From positions 23,970,759 through 24,034,758 of the forward strand of contig NC_044012.1 of NCBI RefSeq assembly GCF_900496995.4: DNA of 64,000 nucleotides, in the 5' to 3' direction. The translations under genes and the position numbers were made by a program. The notes under the pieces are model-generated. The model made no database searches. It saw only the letters and a list, made by a program, of their open reading frames with translations, and was not told the origin of the DNA. This DNA comes from Aquila chrysaetos chrysaetos (lineage: Eukaryota; Chordata; Aves; Accipitriformes; Accipitridae). This document shows positions 20,148 to 31,453 of the stretch, one piece after another. Within the stretch, counting starts at the first letter, position 1. The number at the start of each line of letters is the position of its first letter.

Positions 20148-23025
20148 ATAACTTACGGTGTAAATAAGGCCTAAAAGGAGCTTGCACGTATAGTATGTCA
20201 ACATAGTTCCCTTTATCAGACAAACTAGCACCATCTCATAACAGCAAGTGAAGTTGAACTTGCAATCATATCACTGTTATAAATATATGCTTAATATTAG
20301 CAGATGCTTTTTAGCATCTTGCCTAGTTAATGGTACAATTAAAAAATACAGACACCATAATGGGAGGAATAAACATGAGCAATGTCTGTAGCAGCATGAA
20401 GTAACAGGGATGAAGCAGTTCACCTCTTTGTTGATAAGGTCTCAGGGGCAGTCCCAGGTCCAGGCTTGTCTCCACAGCTGGAACTGGCATGGGCCCGTGC
20501 AGTCAGGCACCTACAAGCACAGACAGGAAGAAGTCTGAATCCTCACAGGACATCGTCCTGATCAGCAGCTTTTAACAGGCTGGACCATTACTTGCCAGCC
20601 CCAGTTCAGTGGAAAGGGGAATGATCTCCCCATAACCCTCCCAAACTGCAGCCTGGAGTTCATCTGATTCCTATTTTGCTGTGAATGTAAGATGACATTA
20701 TCCTGCTTCCTCCTAAATACACAACTTCAACCCATCTAAGATTTTCTAGATCTTTAACAAAAGTTTTAGCATCTGCAACCAGTGAGATATGCAATGCCAC
20801 TGCAAGGATTCCTTTTCTTTTTTATATATATGTATCCGTGTATAAAACTATTCACACTGCTAGCTCTGCTTGGCTGCATAGCTTTTCATTGATATTTGAG
20901 CTTCCTAAACAGCAACCCATACTTCATAGCTTATTAATAGCTACTGCCACCAAATTCTCCTTCTCCCGTTTTGAAGAATACATGAATTTTGCTTCACTTG
21001 CAAGCCTATTGTATGGTTTGTGACTGCAGTTCTCCTGGACCACACTCATAAAATGTTGTGACAATTTGCATCATCTCTGCACACCTTATAAATCTGGTTT
21101 TAATTGTTATAAGCTATCTCTATGAGTTATAAACATCCATGAAAGATCAGACAAGCAAGGTGTTGAACGCTCAGCAAGGAGTCAGCCACACATGCTGAGC
21201 ATGCAGTACATCCAACCCAACTAAGGGCTGCACCAATAAAAGACCTACAAGCTAGGTTAAGACAAAGCTAGTGCGTTTATTAATGGTGATTTCTAAAGGT
21301 ACTGCACCTGCTGACCTCAAATGTCTGTGCCAACGCAATATATGCTCCTTGTCCACAAACTCAAGGAGTCTGGGGAAAGACTGGGGGAAGGTGTGCTCTG
21401 GATGTGATAATCAAGCCCTGGTGATAGCTCAATTTATCACTGGGCAAGTTTCAGTGTTTTGATTCAGGAGAACATTCCCCCTTGTCATTGCTTGCTTTTT
21501 ACTCCCAATGAAAAATCTCCGATGAGATTTCCAGCGACAGCTCTCTTTGCATTCCTGGCGCACACTCAGCTAGCCAAGCAAGTCTGTAAATAATTGAGTA
21601 CCCGTCATTCCCTTTGCAGTCCCCACCAGCACCAGCTTAATTTGCTCTCAACAGCAAATATTTAGCGAGGTAATCAATCCAAAAAATCTTAATTTGGATA
21701 AGAAAATTAAATGCTTTTCCCAGATCTTGTAACTGATTATCTCTGGCATACATTCTGCCTTTCTTGGACAACCTTTCTCAGGGTAGGTGCTGTACCAGGA
21801 GATAATTATGGAGGATCATAGAAGCAGTTCAATTAGCTGCAGCTAATGCTTCTTATTAGCATTTTGCTGGAGCTTGTGGAGTTCTTCAGCTGAAACAGAT
21901 AAACAAGCTCAAACATTCACATATGAAAGCTCAGACAAACACAGAAACAAAGGAACAGGGAGAATGTCAGGAAAACCACAGAACAGCACATGAGTAGCAG
22001 GGGCTGGCTGCAAACATGGGCAGTATTATCACACGGCTCTCAGGGCATGGATGCAATGCCTGGACTTTGGGAGCTTCAGCATCTGGACAGGAGCACATTT
22101 GGGTCATGGAGCACAGCTGGACCCTGCTGTCATAAGGGAGTGAGTCCTAACGCCAGATCAGACATCCAATAGGACATAAGACATACTCAGAGGACCTAGG
22201 GGAAACCCAGTGCCTACGGTGGTGCATCTGTGTTCAGACACCCAAACTGATCCCTTGCTGCTCTGTTACAAGGTTTGTGCCTTTTTTGGAAACATGAGCT
22301 CAGATGAGGATGCTCCATTTTGGATACCCATCTCCCACCTGCTGTGTTGAGTCCTTGGCCATCACAGACTCCACATCAAACAGTTCGTTTCATAAACTTG
22401 TCAGCCTTCGCCTTCACATCAGCCACATCTCCTATGCCTACTCTACCCACCAGAAGCTGCCTTCACAGCATCCTACTTCTGACACTAGAAAAGTGAATTC
22501 AATTTTCAGTGCAAATGAACCCTGACTGCTTTGTAACATGTCCACATTTGGGAGCGTAGTCCTCCAGCTTAAGCACCTTCCTCTAGTGTTTCCCACCCCA
22601 ACTTCTTCTCAGGAAGCAATCAGACACTGTTATAGCTTACAGTTTGTGAGGTCGAACACACCAAATACTTTTATTCTTTTTTTTTCTAGGACTGGCTGTC
22701 ATTCTTCCTGTGCATGAGGCCGTGCAGCTCCTTCTTGTCTGTGCTAATTGCTGTGGTCATTTTATCCTTAGACTCCCCTGGATTACATACTCAGCTCCCT
22801 TCCTTTCTTCATTTTCTTTCTCATCCAAATTCTCTTCCAGTCAGTTCCTTGTCTCCTTTCTTTCCTTCTTAAAGAGCCTTTTCTTACTCCCTTCAAGAAA
22901 TAGTGTTTAAATGAACCTTATGAAATAAACCACCCGTTTTGTGACTTCAGAAGTGGAAAGTCAACAGTTATTAACCACCTATAAACATCCGAGGAGAAAT
23001 CATGTACTGCAGGGGAGCAGTGTTC
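20148..23025. other. Noncoding, AT-rich, nothing recognised as a gene
   Basis: No frame longer than about 75 codons. The block 21560-21900 is AT-rich with many TAATTA/ATTAG-type motifs and a 16-bp palindrome (ATTAGCTGCAGCTAAT, 21832-21847). It would be a candidate for a conserved noncoding element, though conservation cannot be judged from one sequence. A pyrimidine-rich stretch lies at about 22670-22900. Confidence 0.4.
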
Positions 23026-23659
23026 TCAGACAAGCACACTGGGCCTTTCTGTTCTCCTCAGAAGAGGGTCTCCTATGGCAATAACTAGTCTTTTTCTCTT
23101 AATGGAAGTAGTTTTCACGTGGGGCCTAGGCCGACATAACCTTGGCGATACCTCCAACCTCGACGGACCATTGTCCTCATCACTGTTTGGTTCCACTTCG
23201 AGAGCCTCATAGCTATTGTACAAGGGCACGTGGGAAGGTGGGGTAGTCACGGAGGAGATGCGCCTGCTGCGCCAGGCAGGAACTTGCTGCCGTTCGCCCC
23301 TATCCCTCAAGTCACCGCGTTCTGCTGGGTGGAGAGAGGATAGGGAATTCTCTGTATCACGCGTCCTGCCTGCCCTACAGGCCTGTCCCAGGGAAGGCAG
23401 GGTGCAGCTCCAGGAGTCAACCTCCTTCTCAGAGACCTCTCGACCTACTCACCTCCTCCCAGATCTCTGCCACTAAGCTGAGGAGTTCCTCTCCCTGGGT
23501 GAACCTCCCACCGGTGTGCTCGCTGCTGCCATCCGGGGCCGGGGTAGGAGCAGGGCACAGCCTGCAGCCTGACACCCGGGTAGCAGCACGTTCCCTCTGG
23601 AGCTCTGCCTGCAAAGCTGCATCAGCGGCGGACGTGGCCCTCTGCTGGGTAGAGGCCAT
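23026..23659 (-). pseudogene. CR1 LINE ORF1 remnant (5' part)
   Basis: Reading leftward, a frame begins with ATG at 23657-23659 (MASTQQRATSAADAAL) and ends in a WEEVSRSRGL coil-like stretch. After one frameshift near 23435 the product continues in a second frame to 23026. That frame includes VPLYNSYEALEVEPNSDED, then a basic KRKRLVIAIGDPLLRRTE stretch. The latter matches the start of the esterase (SGNH-like) domain of avian CR1 ORF1, where the family has GDSLL; here the catalytic Ser is Pro. The rest of ORF1 and all of ORF2 are absent. The predicted host-gene alternative is unlikely given the ORF1 match, which is from memory. Confidence 0.7.
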
Positions 23660-24130
23660 TGCTCCCTGATCGAGCTAGCAGAGTTACGGGGAGGAGGCGG
23701 GGACGGGACGCAGACCACCGCCGCCCCGTGCATCGCACCGGAGCTGCTTGCACGAGCGTCCGAGCGCTCGCACCGGTTACACCGTGTTTAAATCTCCCGC
23801 CGTTGCGCTTGGCACCGCCCGGGTCTCGTCAGCAGCTCTCGCGAGAGCTGCCGGCTCCCGGCCGCTCCCTCCGCTCCCCGCGGGTCTTCCCGGTTCGGGA
23901 CCGCCCCGCCCCGCACACCGCGCTGGAGCGCCCAGCTGCGGATCGCGGCGGCACCGGACCCGCTCGCCTCGGCGGCCGAGCGGGGCACCTGGAATTGCTG
24001 ATGCGGCAGCGGGAAGGGAGACCGTCCCTCAAAATAAAATGCAGGCTGTCATGGCGGCGCAGATCCCTCAGAGCAGGATCGCGGGTGGCACGCTGCCTGA
24101 CAGACGTGGCGGTGCATAGAAAACAGCCGT
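23500..24130 (-). promoter_or_regulatory. CpG island upstream of the CR1 ORF1 remnant
   Basis: Very CpG-rich sequence immediately 5' (on the minus strand) of the ORF1 start codon. It contains GC boxes (CCCCGCCCCGC near 23905) and a perfect 20-bp palindrome with TCTCGCGAGA. The simplest reading is a CR1 5' UTR/internal promoter, which is rarely retained because most CR1 copies are 5' truncated. A host CpG-island promoter into which CR1 sequence has been fused is the alternative. Open frames here on both strands (for example 207 codons, 23659-24282 +) are typical shadows of high GC. Confidence 0.5.
23832..23851. promoter_or_regulatory. CGCG palindrome with TCTCGCGAGA motif
   Basis: GCAGCTCTCGCGAGAGCTGC is a perfect 20-bp palindrome centred on TCTCGCGAGA (23837-23846). 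That motif is a known vertebrate CpG-island promoter element bound by BANP in a methylation-sensitive way. It supports promoter activity in this island. Confidence 0.55.
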
Positions 24131-27100
24131 GTTTCCTGCGCGTGGGGAGACCTGCGCTTAGACACGTCCGTTTGCAAGGCAAGTGCCAGCCCACAGGACA
24201 GAGCTGTGAGTTCTCCCCACCGTCAGGACAGCACGTCACAAAGATGGACGAGTCTCAAACCCGTTCCCCAGCAAGGCCGTAGCGTGCTCAGTGGCTGTGT
24301 TCACACCACGGACCGGCGGCATCAGCCCCTTGCAAAGGTGCACCTCCCTGCCAGCATCCAAATCCTTCATGACTGTGCCCTCAGCTTCCATATTCGCTTT
24401 CCAGGCTGCTTTGGCTGCCTTGCTTTCTGTGTCATCTTCTGACAGGTTGCTTACCACATTTCTAATAGCCTGGGGACAGCATCCAGCAGGGCTCTTCCAA
24501 GTTCATTGCTACATTCTTCTACAGTTTTGCCTTTCCAGCAATGGCATCTCAAGGCTGATGCTCTTCCACGCTGACAGCACAGAGGAGGAGAGGCAGCCCT
24601 TGCAAGCCCATGGCCATTATCGATGAGGGGAGTGTGGGATTGCAAGTGAGATGTTTGTTGTTTAAATAGCAGCGCCCTGACTTCTGAGGGTGGGTTTATT
24701 CTGCAAACCAAAGCTTTCCAGCCTTGCATGTCCCCAGCCTTTCTGTCTCCAAGAGTCAGTGAATTATCCAGCCTCTGAAATGAGGCAACTTCATAGCTTT
24801 TTACTTCAAGTTCCTCTCAAAGCCCTTTTTTCTCCCTTTTTTTTCCTCTTTATCATTAGCAGAAAGACCTGATAGAGTATTGTAGTGGAAATTGTAAATT
24901 TTGGAACATTTTAACATTTACTGGAGATCAACAGTGTGTTCAGAGGGAGCAGCAGCACTGTTTGGGCTAGCCTTGACCAAACTCCAGAGGAAAACAGTCA
25001 TTCCACACTGCAGCAGGAAAGCAACCTCTGGGTTGAGATTGCAGCGTTTCTATCAACATCTGCTATGGGTGGCTGATCACAAGGGCACCACCAATTTGCT
25101 CTCCTAAGTCACACCATTTTTGGTGTTGATTATAAGAATCAGGTGGTTTTGTGGCATCTTGAGGCCAGATATCAAAGTGCAGAAAGAGGAGCCTGCTGCT
25201 CAGTAGGGCGGGGTGTGTGCAGCTTGCCCAGTGTCTTTGTCATTCCCTGTGGCACATTCTTATTTTATTGACCCAATTCTCTCTGTGCCACATTAGTCAT
25301 CATTTCCCGTACATGCAGAGCTGAGGTTTGTTGCCCTGAAGCAGCAGAGCTTGGCCGTTTCAGAGAGGAGGCAATGCTCCACCTTTGTGGTGTGGGTAGA
25401 GATCTCACAAGCCTCACAGTCAGCTCACAGTCCTCTTCAGTAGAAATATCAGGGCATCCTCTAGGAAGCAGGTTCCCAGTCTCCTCAGTCTTCATGGATA
25501 ACCCAGCATCACATCTTTCCTTGGTAGTGCATGACTGAGCACATTTGCCAAGCCTTTAATGATAGCATTAAGGCAAAGTAGTGTCCTTCTGCCACTTCAT
25601 AAGACTTTGCTCAGTAAATGAGGGAGCAGCTGTGAGGGAAAGCACAAAGGCAGAATGAGATACTGAGTACCATCTGTGGCCCGCACAGTGAAAGCCTGCC
25701 CTGTCCTAGGAGTTGGGGGCAAGAGGAGGCACCATAGATCAAGAGCTGAGAAGAAACCCCAGTTCCTCCTGGTGCTGTGACTGATGCTGTACATCAGGGG
25801 CTTGTGCTAATGCTGCCAGGATGCTGCACCTTCCGGCCAGGCAAGTCCCTGAGCTCAGCGCCATGAAGCGTTGGCACTTTTTCCCCACTGCGGCAATAGC
25901 TTAAGAGGTTTTTGGCATACCCATGGTGTCCTGAGAGCTTGAGTGTGCCTAAGGTTTGGCAGTGGGAGAGGGTCGGGGAGGTCAGATGTGCCCGTTTTCA
26001 CCTTGGCACTAGAAGCCCCTTGAATTTAGCCCCTGGCTGCTCAGTCCAGCAGGTTCCTGTGTTTCCCCATTGTGCCTGCAGCTAAAGCAAATCTCAAATA
26101 CACCAGTGGGGATTCACATGATACAAGGGTGAGCAGCAGATGAGGAAGGGAGATGGATGCAGGTGTCTATCACTAGCATCAGCCAGCTCTGAAATGGGTT
26201 CACACCAGGCTGTGCCTTGCAGTGCACAATCCTTGCCCAGAGCACACGCATACAACTCCTGCCTTATCAAAAATAATAACCGACATCAATTAACTCTTCT
26301 AGTGCCTGTTCACTGTACACCCAACAATCATCAGCCAAGACAACATATAACAGCTTGATATCAGGCTCTCAACAGACCGCTGAGCTGAGCCAGAAATAGC
26401 CTTTTCTGCCACATCCCTTCAACTCTAATCTCCATGTGCTTAATCCACATTGGTACCATGGAAGGTCTACGCAAGGCATGAACAGTACTGTAGGGATGGG
26501 AGCTGGGCGTCTGCGAGAAATTGTAAATCAGTGCAGAATCAGTGAACTCCTATGAAATCACCAAAAGGAGCCAGCCAGTTAAACCTGACCCACTTGCCAG
26601 AGACCCAAGTCTTGAGATCGTTGATTACTGCTCTATCTCCTAGGGAATAAATCTCTTACAAGGCAAAGGGCTGGCTGTCACTGGATGATGCAGAACCACG
26701 CTGCCTGGCAGGGGACTGCAGAGCTTTATTATAAATGATGGGCATGGGGTTTTCTGATGGGAATTTGCTCTCAAAAGCATGAACAAAAAATCCAAACAAA
26801 TCCACTGCTGTGCGCATAGCTCCAGAGAGGACCAGGAACCTATTTAAAGAAGGAATTTTGCAGTCATGAAGATCCAGGGACAGCATCAGTCAGGGAGAAA
26901 ATGTACCAAGGGAGGTCTCAGGCAAAGGCCAGCCAAAAATCCTTGTTGTGCCTTGCACAGATTCCATCAGCTCTGGCAAACTGCCAGAGAGCAGAGAGTA
27001 AGAACAGACAGAGCTGAGCACAGCATGTCAAATCAGCAACAGAGGAATTGATAAACTCCATAATAATGGACAAATTAGCCAGTACTTTGAACAATTATGA

Positions 27101-28778
27101 TATAACAGAGGAGAAGCAAGTGGCTTCAGAGGACAACGTCATAACTCACAGTTGTAACAATATTATTGGCAGTAGGGTGGTTATGGGCAGAAAGGGTTGA
27201 TTGGGCTAGGGACCTTATGTCCTGGGATGACATGGAGGCTAGACACACATCCAGCTGTGCGTGATAGATCTAGAAGGATCTTCTGGAGCAAGTGCCATTT
27301 TCCCAGGAGCAACAGAGGTGTTTCTGACTGAGATGAAACTTGAGGGGTCCAAAAGGTATAATGGCAATGCTCAGTTACTCCTTTAACTCATGGCAAGGTC
27401 CCCGTGGCTGGTGGCTGCTCCCCCACTGTGGCCTCATGGGCTCCTCCTTGACCTTGTTGGGTGGCAACCACTTATCTCATCTTGGACAAGTTTGTAGCGC
27501 GAGCAGTTCTAGGTCCACCAACTGCCCTGGGATCCTGAAAGCTTGCAAAGCTGTTCCTGTCTGCTTTGTCCTCCAGGAATATGAAGGTGCTCTGAACACA
27601 CTCGTCACTTCCAAGGCATTAACTGTCTCTTGGAGACAAATTATTTCAGTCAGAATGGATTAAAAGGATAAAATCTGACAGTAACATGGGCTGCAGCATC
27701 TCCTTCAGAGACTCTTACACCATACTCAGTCATCAAAAATTAAATAAGAGCACTTCTCAAAAGACAGCAAACTCTTATCTCCAGATTATGGAGAACTCAC
27801 TCAATCCATAAGGTCATTTTTCAAGTAGCTCATTAACTTCCCTGGTAAAGCCATGCAACTTTTTGCCAATCTTGCTTCAGCTTCCAGCTGTTAAAGTGGG
27901 ACAGTGTCTCCGTTGCAGCCAGCACCCATCAAAAAGCACTTCTGGCCAGACAGAGTCTGATTCTGGCTTCACTGAGAGTATGAGATAGCAGCTTTGCATA
28001 TGTGATTGGCACCTGGAACAGAGCTCTCCTCAAAGTTTGCCAGAAAAAAAACGTTGCATAGAGGCTGGAGTTTCTGAAATAAGTGTGTTAGGATATGGGA
28101 TCTCACTTGTCCATCTATATCACTGTCACAGGGGAACTGAAGATTAGTGCATCTTCACCAAAAGTTTCTTCCTACCAGGCTGTGTAACCCCTTTTATGTC
28201 TGTACAAGGCACCAATCTGAAAGGGATGGAGCACAAGGAAAGCCTCACAGGCGCAGGAGACATGGCTGTCTCCAACATCGCTCCTCTCTTGGTATAAAAA
28301 TGCCTCTAATCCAGAGAAAATGAAGTGAAGGGAGCTCACCTCTCAGCCCTTTCAGTGCCTGGGATCAGAGGGGCTCCCCAAGGACCCAAAGAGTAGCTGG
28401 TGCTTAATTCAGAAACACCTGGAGGGACAAGACTCATTTATCCTGGTCAGCATGTGAACTTTAACTGCTAAAAGCTAATAGATGTAAGAACAGATTTCAA
28501 AGCGTCAAAGAAAAGATACCTTATCAGGGAGCATTCACAAATGCAGTCATTTTTCAGAGCTCTGAGACAAAAACAAAGGTTATTTTTAGGCAACAGGATC
28601 TCCTCTTCCTCCACCGTCTCTCTCGGAAAAGACTCAAGGGTGGAGTTTGAAGAATTTCTTGTGTAGGAAAAAGATCTTTCTGGCCTAAACTGCTGCCAGT
28701 ATTGCAAAGCAATGAAATGACTGTAACTTACAGCTGCTTACTAAGAAGTTAGATCTTGTTTCTTCAAGCTTTTTCCAG
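24131..28778. other. Noncoding, nothing recognised
   Basis: About 4.6 kb without a recognisable gene. The longest frames are 111 codons (24291-24626 +) and 107 codons (27340-27663 +), both without motifs. A 79-codon minus frame (28468-28707) is acidic/Ser-rich but has no recognisable domain. Confidence 0.4.
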
Positions 28779-28905
28779 TGTACTGGTTTTGGCTGGGATA
28801 GAGTTAATTTTCTTCACAGTAGTAGCTGGTATGGCGCTATGTTTTGGATTTGTGACCAAAACAGTGTTGATAACACAGGGACGTTTTTAGTTACTGCTGA
28901 ATAGT
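28779..28905 (+). mobile_element. LTR 5'-end fragment (TGTACTGG family)
   Basis: It starts TGTACTGGTTTTGGCTGGGA and continues through GAGTTAATTTTCTTC and GTTGATAACACAGGG, matching the first ~125 bp of an avian LTR related to those at 511 and 50523. The match fades after about 28905. Only the start of U3 is left, with no TATA box or U5. Confidence 0.75.
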
Positions 28906-29097
28906 CTATTTCTGTTTTGGAGTTGGAATGAAAGGCAATGTTGTCCTGATAGCAGATACCAACAAGATACATCCCAGCCCATGAGCAATGTGATGGAGTT
29001 TCCTGGCAACCTGACACATGAAAAGTCATCTTTTCTGGTGTCTTTGAAAGGTATCAGATGGAAGTCTAATGCCTGAACAATCCTGCACTATCAGTGC
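28906..29097. other. Short unassigned gap between LTR pieces
   Basis: About 190 bp between two LTR fragments in opposite orientation. I could not assign it. Confidence 0.3.
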
Positions 29098-29958
29098 ATC
29101 CTTTCTTCCCAGGATCAGCTTCACTCCCGACTTCTCTACCTCCTCCCCACAAGCGGCGCAGGTGGACAGGGAACAGGGGGGTTCTTAAAGCATCATCTCT
29201 GCCGCTCCTTCCTCCTCATGCTCTTCCTCTGCTGCACTGTAGAGTCCCACCCACAGGAGACAGTCCTTCACGAACTTCCCCAATGTGGGTCCTTCCCACA
29301 GGCTGCTGTTGTTCACAAACTGCTCCAGCATGGGTCCTTTCCATGGGCTGCAGTCCTTCAGGAAAGGACTGCTCCAGCATGGGTCCTCTGTGGGGCCATA
29401 GGTTCTGCCACAAAAACCTGCTCCGGCGTGGGCTCCTCTCCATGGGGCCGCAGGTCCTGCCAGGAACCTGCTCCAGCGCGGGCTTCCCACAGGGTCACAG
29501 CCTTCCTCAGGAGCATCCACCTGCTCTGGTGTGGGGTCCAGCCCAGGCTGCAGGTGGATATCTGCTCCTCCGTGGACCTCCCTGGGCTGCAGGGGGACAG
29601 CCTGCCTCACCATGGTCTTCCCCACAGGCTGCAGGGGAATCTCTGCTCTGGTGCCTGGAGCACATCCTCCCCCTCCTTCTTCACTGACCTGGGTGTCTGC
29701 AGGGTTGTTCCTCTCACATATTGTCACTCCTCTCTTCCAGCTGCTTGTTGCGCAGCAGGTTTGTTTCCCTCTTCTTAAATATGTTATCAGAGAGGCGCTA
29801 CCAACATTGCTGATGGGCTTGGTTTTGGCCAGCGGTGGGTCCTTAGAGCTGGCTAGAATTGACTCCATCCAATATGGGGGCAGCTTCCAGCATCTTCTCA
29901 CAGAAGCCACCGCTGCAGCTCCCCCACTACCAAAACCTTGGCACATAAAGCCAATACA
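29098..29958 (-). mobile_element. LTR of a second avian ERV family, 3' truncated
   Basis: On the minus strand this begins TGTATTGGCTTTATG at 29958. It has a TATA-like TATTTAAG at 29774-29781, then a long section of imperfect repeats in which phrases like GGACCCATGCTGGAGCAG recur every ~45-65 bp. This arrangement matches, from memory, a widespread avian LTR that starts TGTATTGG and carries internal repeats. The element ends near 29098, before the U5 end expected of a full copy, where unrelated sequence begins, so it is truncated. No internal retroviral genes adjoin it. Confidence 0.75.
29185..29946 (-). other. 253-codon open frame within the LTR (not a host gene)
   Basis: An uninterrupted minus-strand frame covers most of the LTR. 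The deduced peptide has a recurring ~20-residue phrase (for example GPMLEQF, GPTLGKF) that mirrors the nucleotide repeats. It has no known domain, signal peptide or membrane span. It starts only 12 bp inside the LTR, upstream of the TATA-like motif, so the transcript would need to begin elsewhere. I regard it as an LTR-derived frame of the sort automated pipelines label uncharacterised protein. The downstream 170 or so codons after the TATA-like box could in principle be translated. Confidence 0.35.
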
Positions 29959-31433
29959 TGGACTTATTAATAACTCTGTAAAATTCTATGGCTTGTTTTA
30001 TACTTGTGGCCAGACCACATGATCTTGTGTTTAATACCTGATGTCTCTGCAGGCACCCATCTCATCTCCAGTTCTGGAGGGCAGTAATTTGGCTCTTACA
30101 ACAGGGTCATTTTCCTGCATTTGTACACCTTTCCCTGGAGTTTCTCATTCTGCTGCCAGCATCCAGATGTCACAGGTGCAGCAGTGTCTGTCTGTGCCTA
30201 GAAAAATCCACCTGTTTTTCCTAAAGACCTTTTGGAGAGCATCAGTCTCCCAGTCATTCACCACCTAGCATTTAATACAAGCTGAATATCCTCAGGATGT
30301 ATCACTGCAACATCGCTTACTACTGGAATCGCCAAAGCAATGGCAAGTCCCTTGAACAGAGGCGTGATGTGACAGGTTTGAACTGATAAGCGGTTGCTTT
30401 TTTCTTCTCTTCCGGTTGGAGGAGATTGTCACCTAAGGAACATGATAGCAAGGCAGGGCCAATAAGAGTGCAATCTGGTTGAGGATCCAGGCAGGCAGCC
30501 CCTGAAGACCAGGGTGGGATGTCCAGACAGAAACATGCTTCAGTTTCTTTTCTCAGACTGAGACATCCCAGATAAAGCCCTTATCTGGCCTTTTCTCAAA
30601 TCAATATGATGCTTCAGTCTCATTCTCAGAACACAGCAGGGGCAGGCATCTAGGGAACAGCTTTATCACATCATTCGCTACAGCCAGAGGAAGCTGGATT
30701 TTTCCACCCAAAGGTGAGTTTGGTAGGTGTAGTCATGTCCCGGCTGCATGTTGTCACTGCGAGGTTTTAGCTTTGTGGTGTGCCACCACTCAGGTAGGCT
30801 GAGGATGTCAGCCCAGCCAGCCAGCCTCGGGATGCCTGCAAGGGGGATGCATCGAGGCAAAGGTAAAAATGCCTTGGGCACCCTCCTGGCTGCTGTGGAG
30901 GCCGGTGGAGCCCTCAAACATTACACTGTGATTTTAACCTCTTCACCCAGAGACCTGAAAGCTATTTCCAAACGGTCCGGCACCTTTTCTGCCTGCCTTT
31001 GGACAGGAGAGGGCAGCAAAACGCTCCTTTTGAAGAAAGGGAAAGCAGGCAGGAAGAAGAGCCTGAGGTCTCTGGGAATGTTTTGCTCTTCGCTGTGAAA
31101 AATTTAAGCCAGAATCAATTTCTCTTGCTCTTATTACAAGAACGGCTTACTGCAACCAAAATGTTTGGAGCAGAGCCCCAAACCGTGAATCTGCTCCCAC
31201 CAGATACTCCCAAAAGGTGGGCCTTTTAAAAGATGTGATGCAGGTGACGCTCATGTTTTGGATGCCAGAGGGAGTCCACAGCTCCCAGCCTGGGAAATAC
31301 CAGTCCCCTACTTGAAGTGCAGCCTTGTGCTTCCATCTCCACTAGTAAATTAAGGAGTGTCAGATGTTCCTTGGCACAGGGACTCTGTCAACCTCAGTAC
31401 TACATCATTTGAACAGTTTCCAGCATGTTTTTG

Positions 31434-31453
31434 GCCATGCCATGCCATGCCAT
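31434..31453. repeat. (GCCAT)4 microsatellite
   Basis: Four perfect copies of GCCAT. Short and probably of no consequence. Confidence 0.9.

Noticed and set aside
23659..24282. 207-codon + frame opposite the CR1 5' region
   Set aside because: A shadow of high GC content; the recognisable coding signal is on the minus strand.
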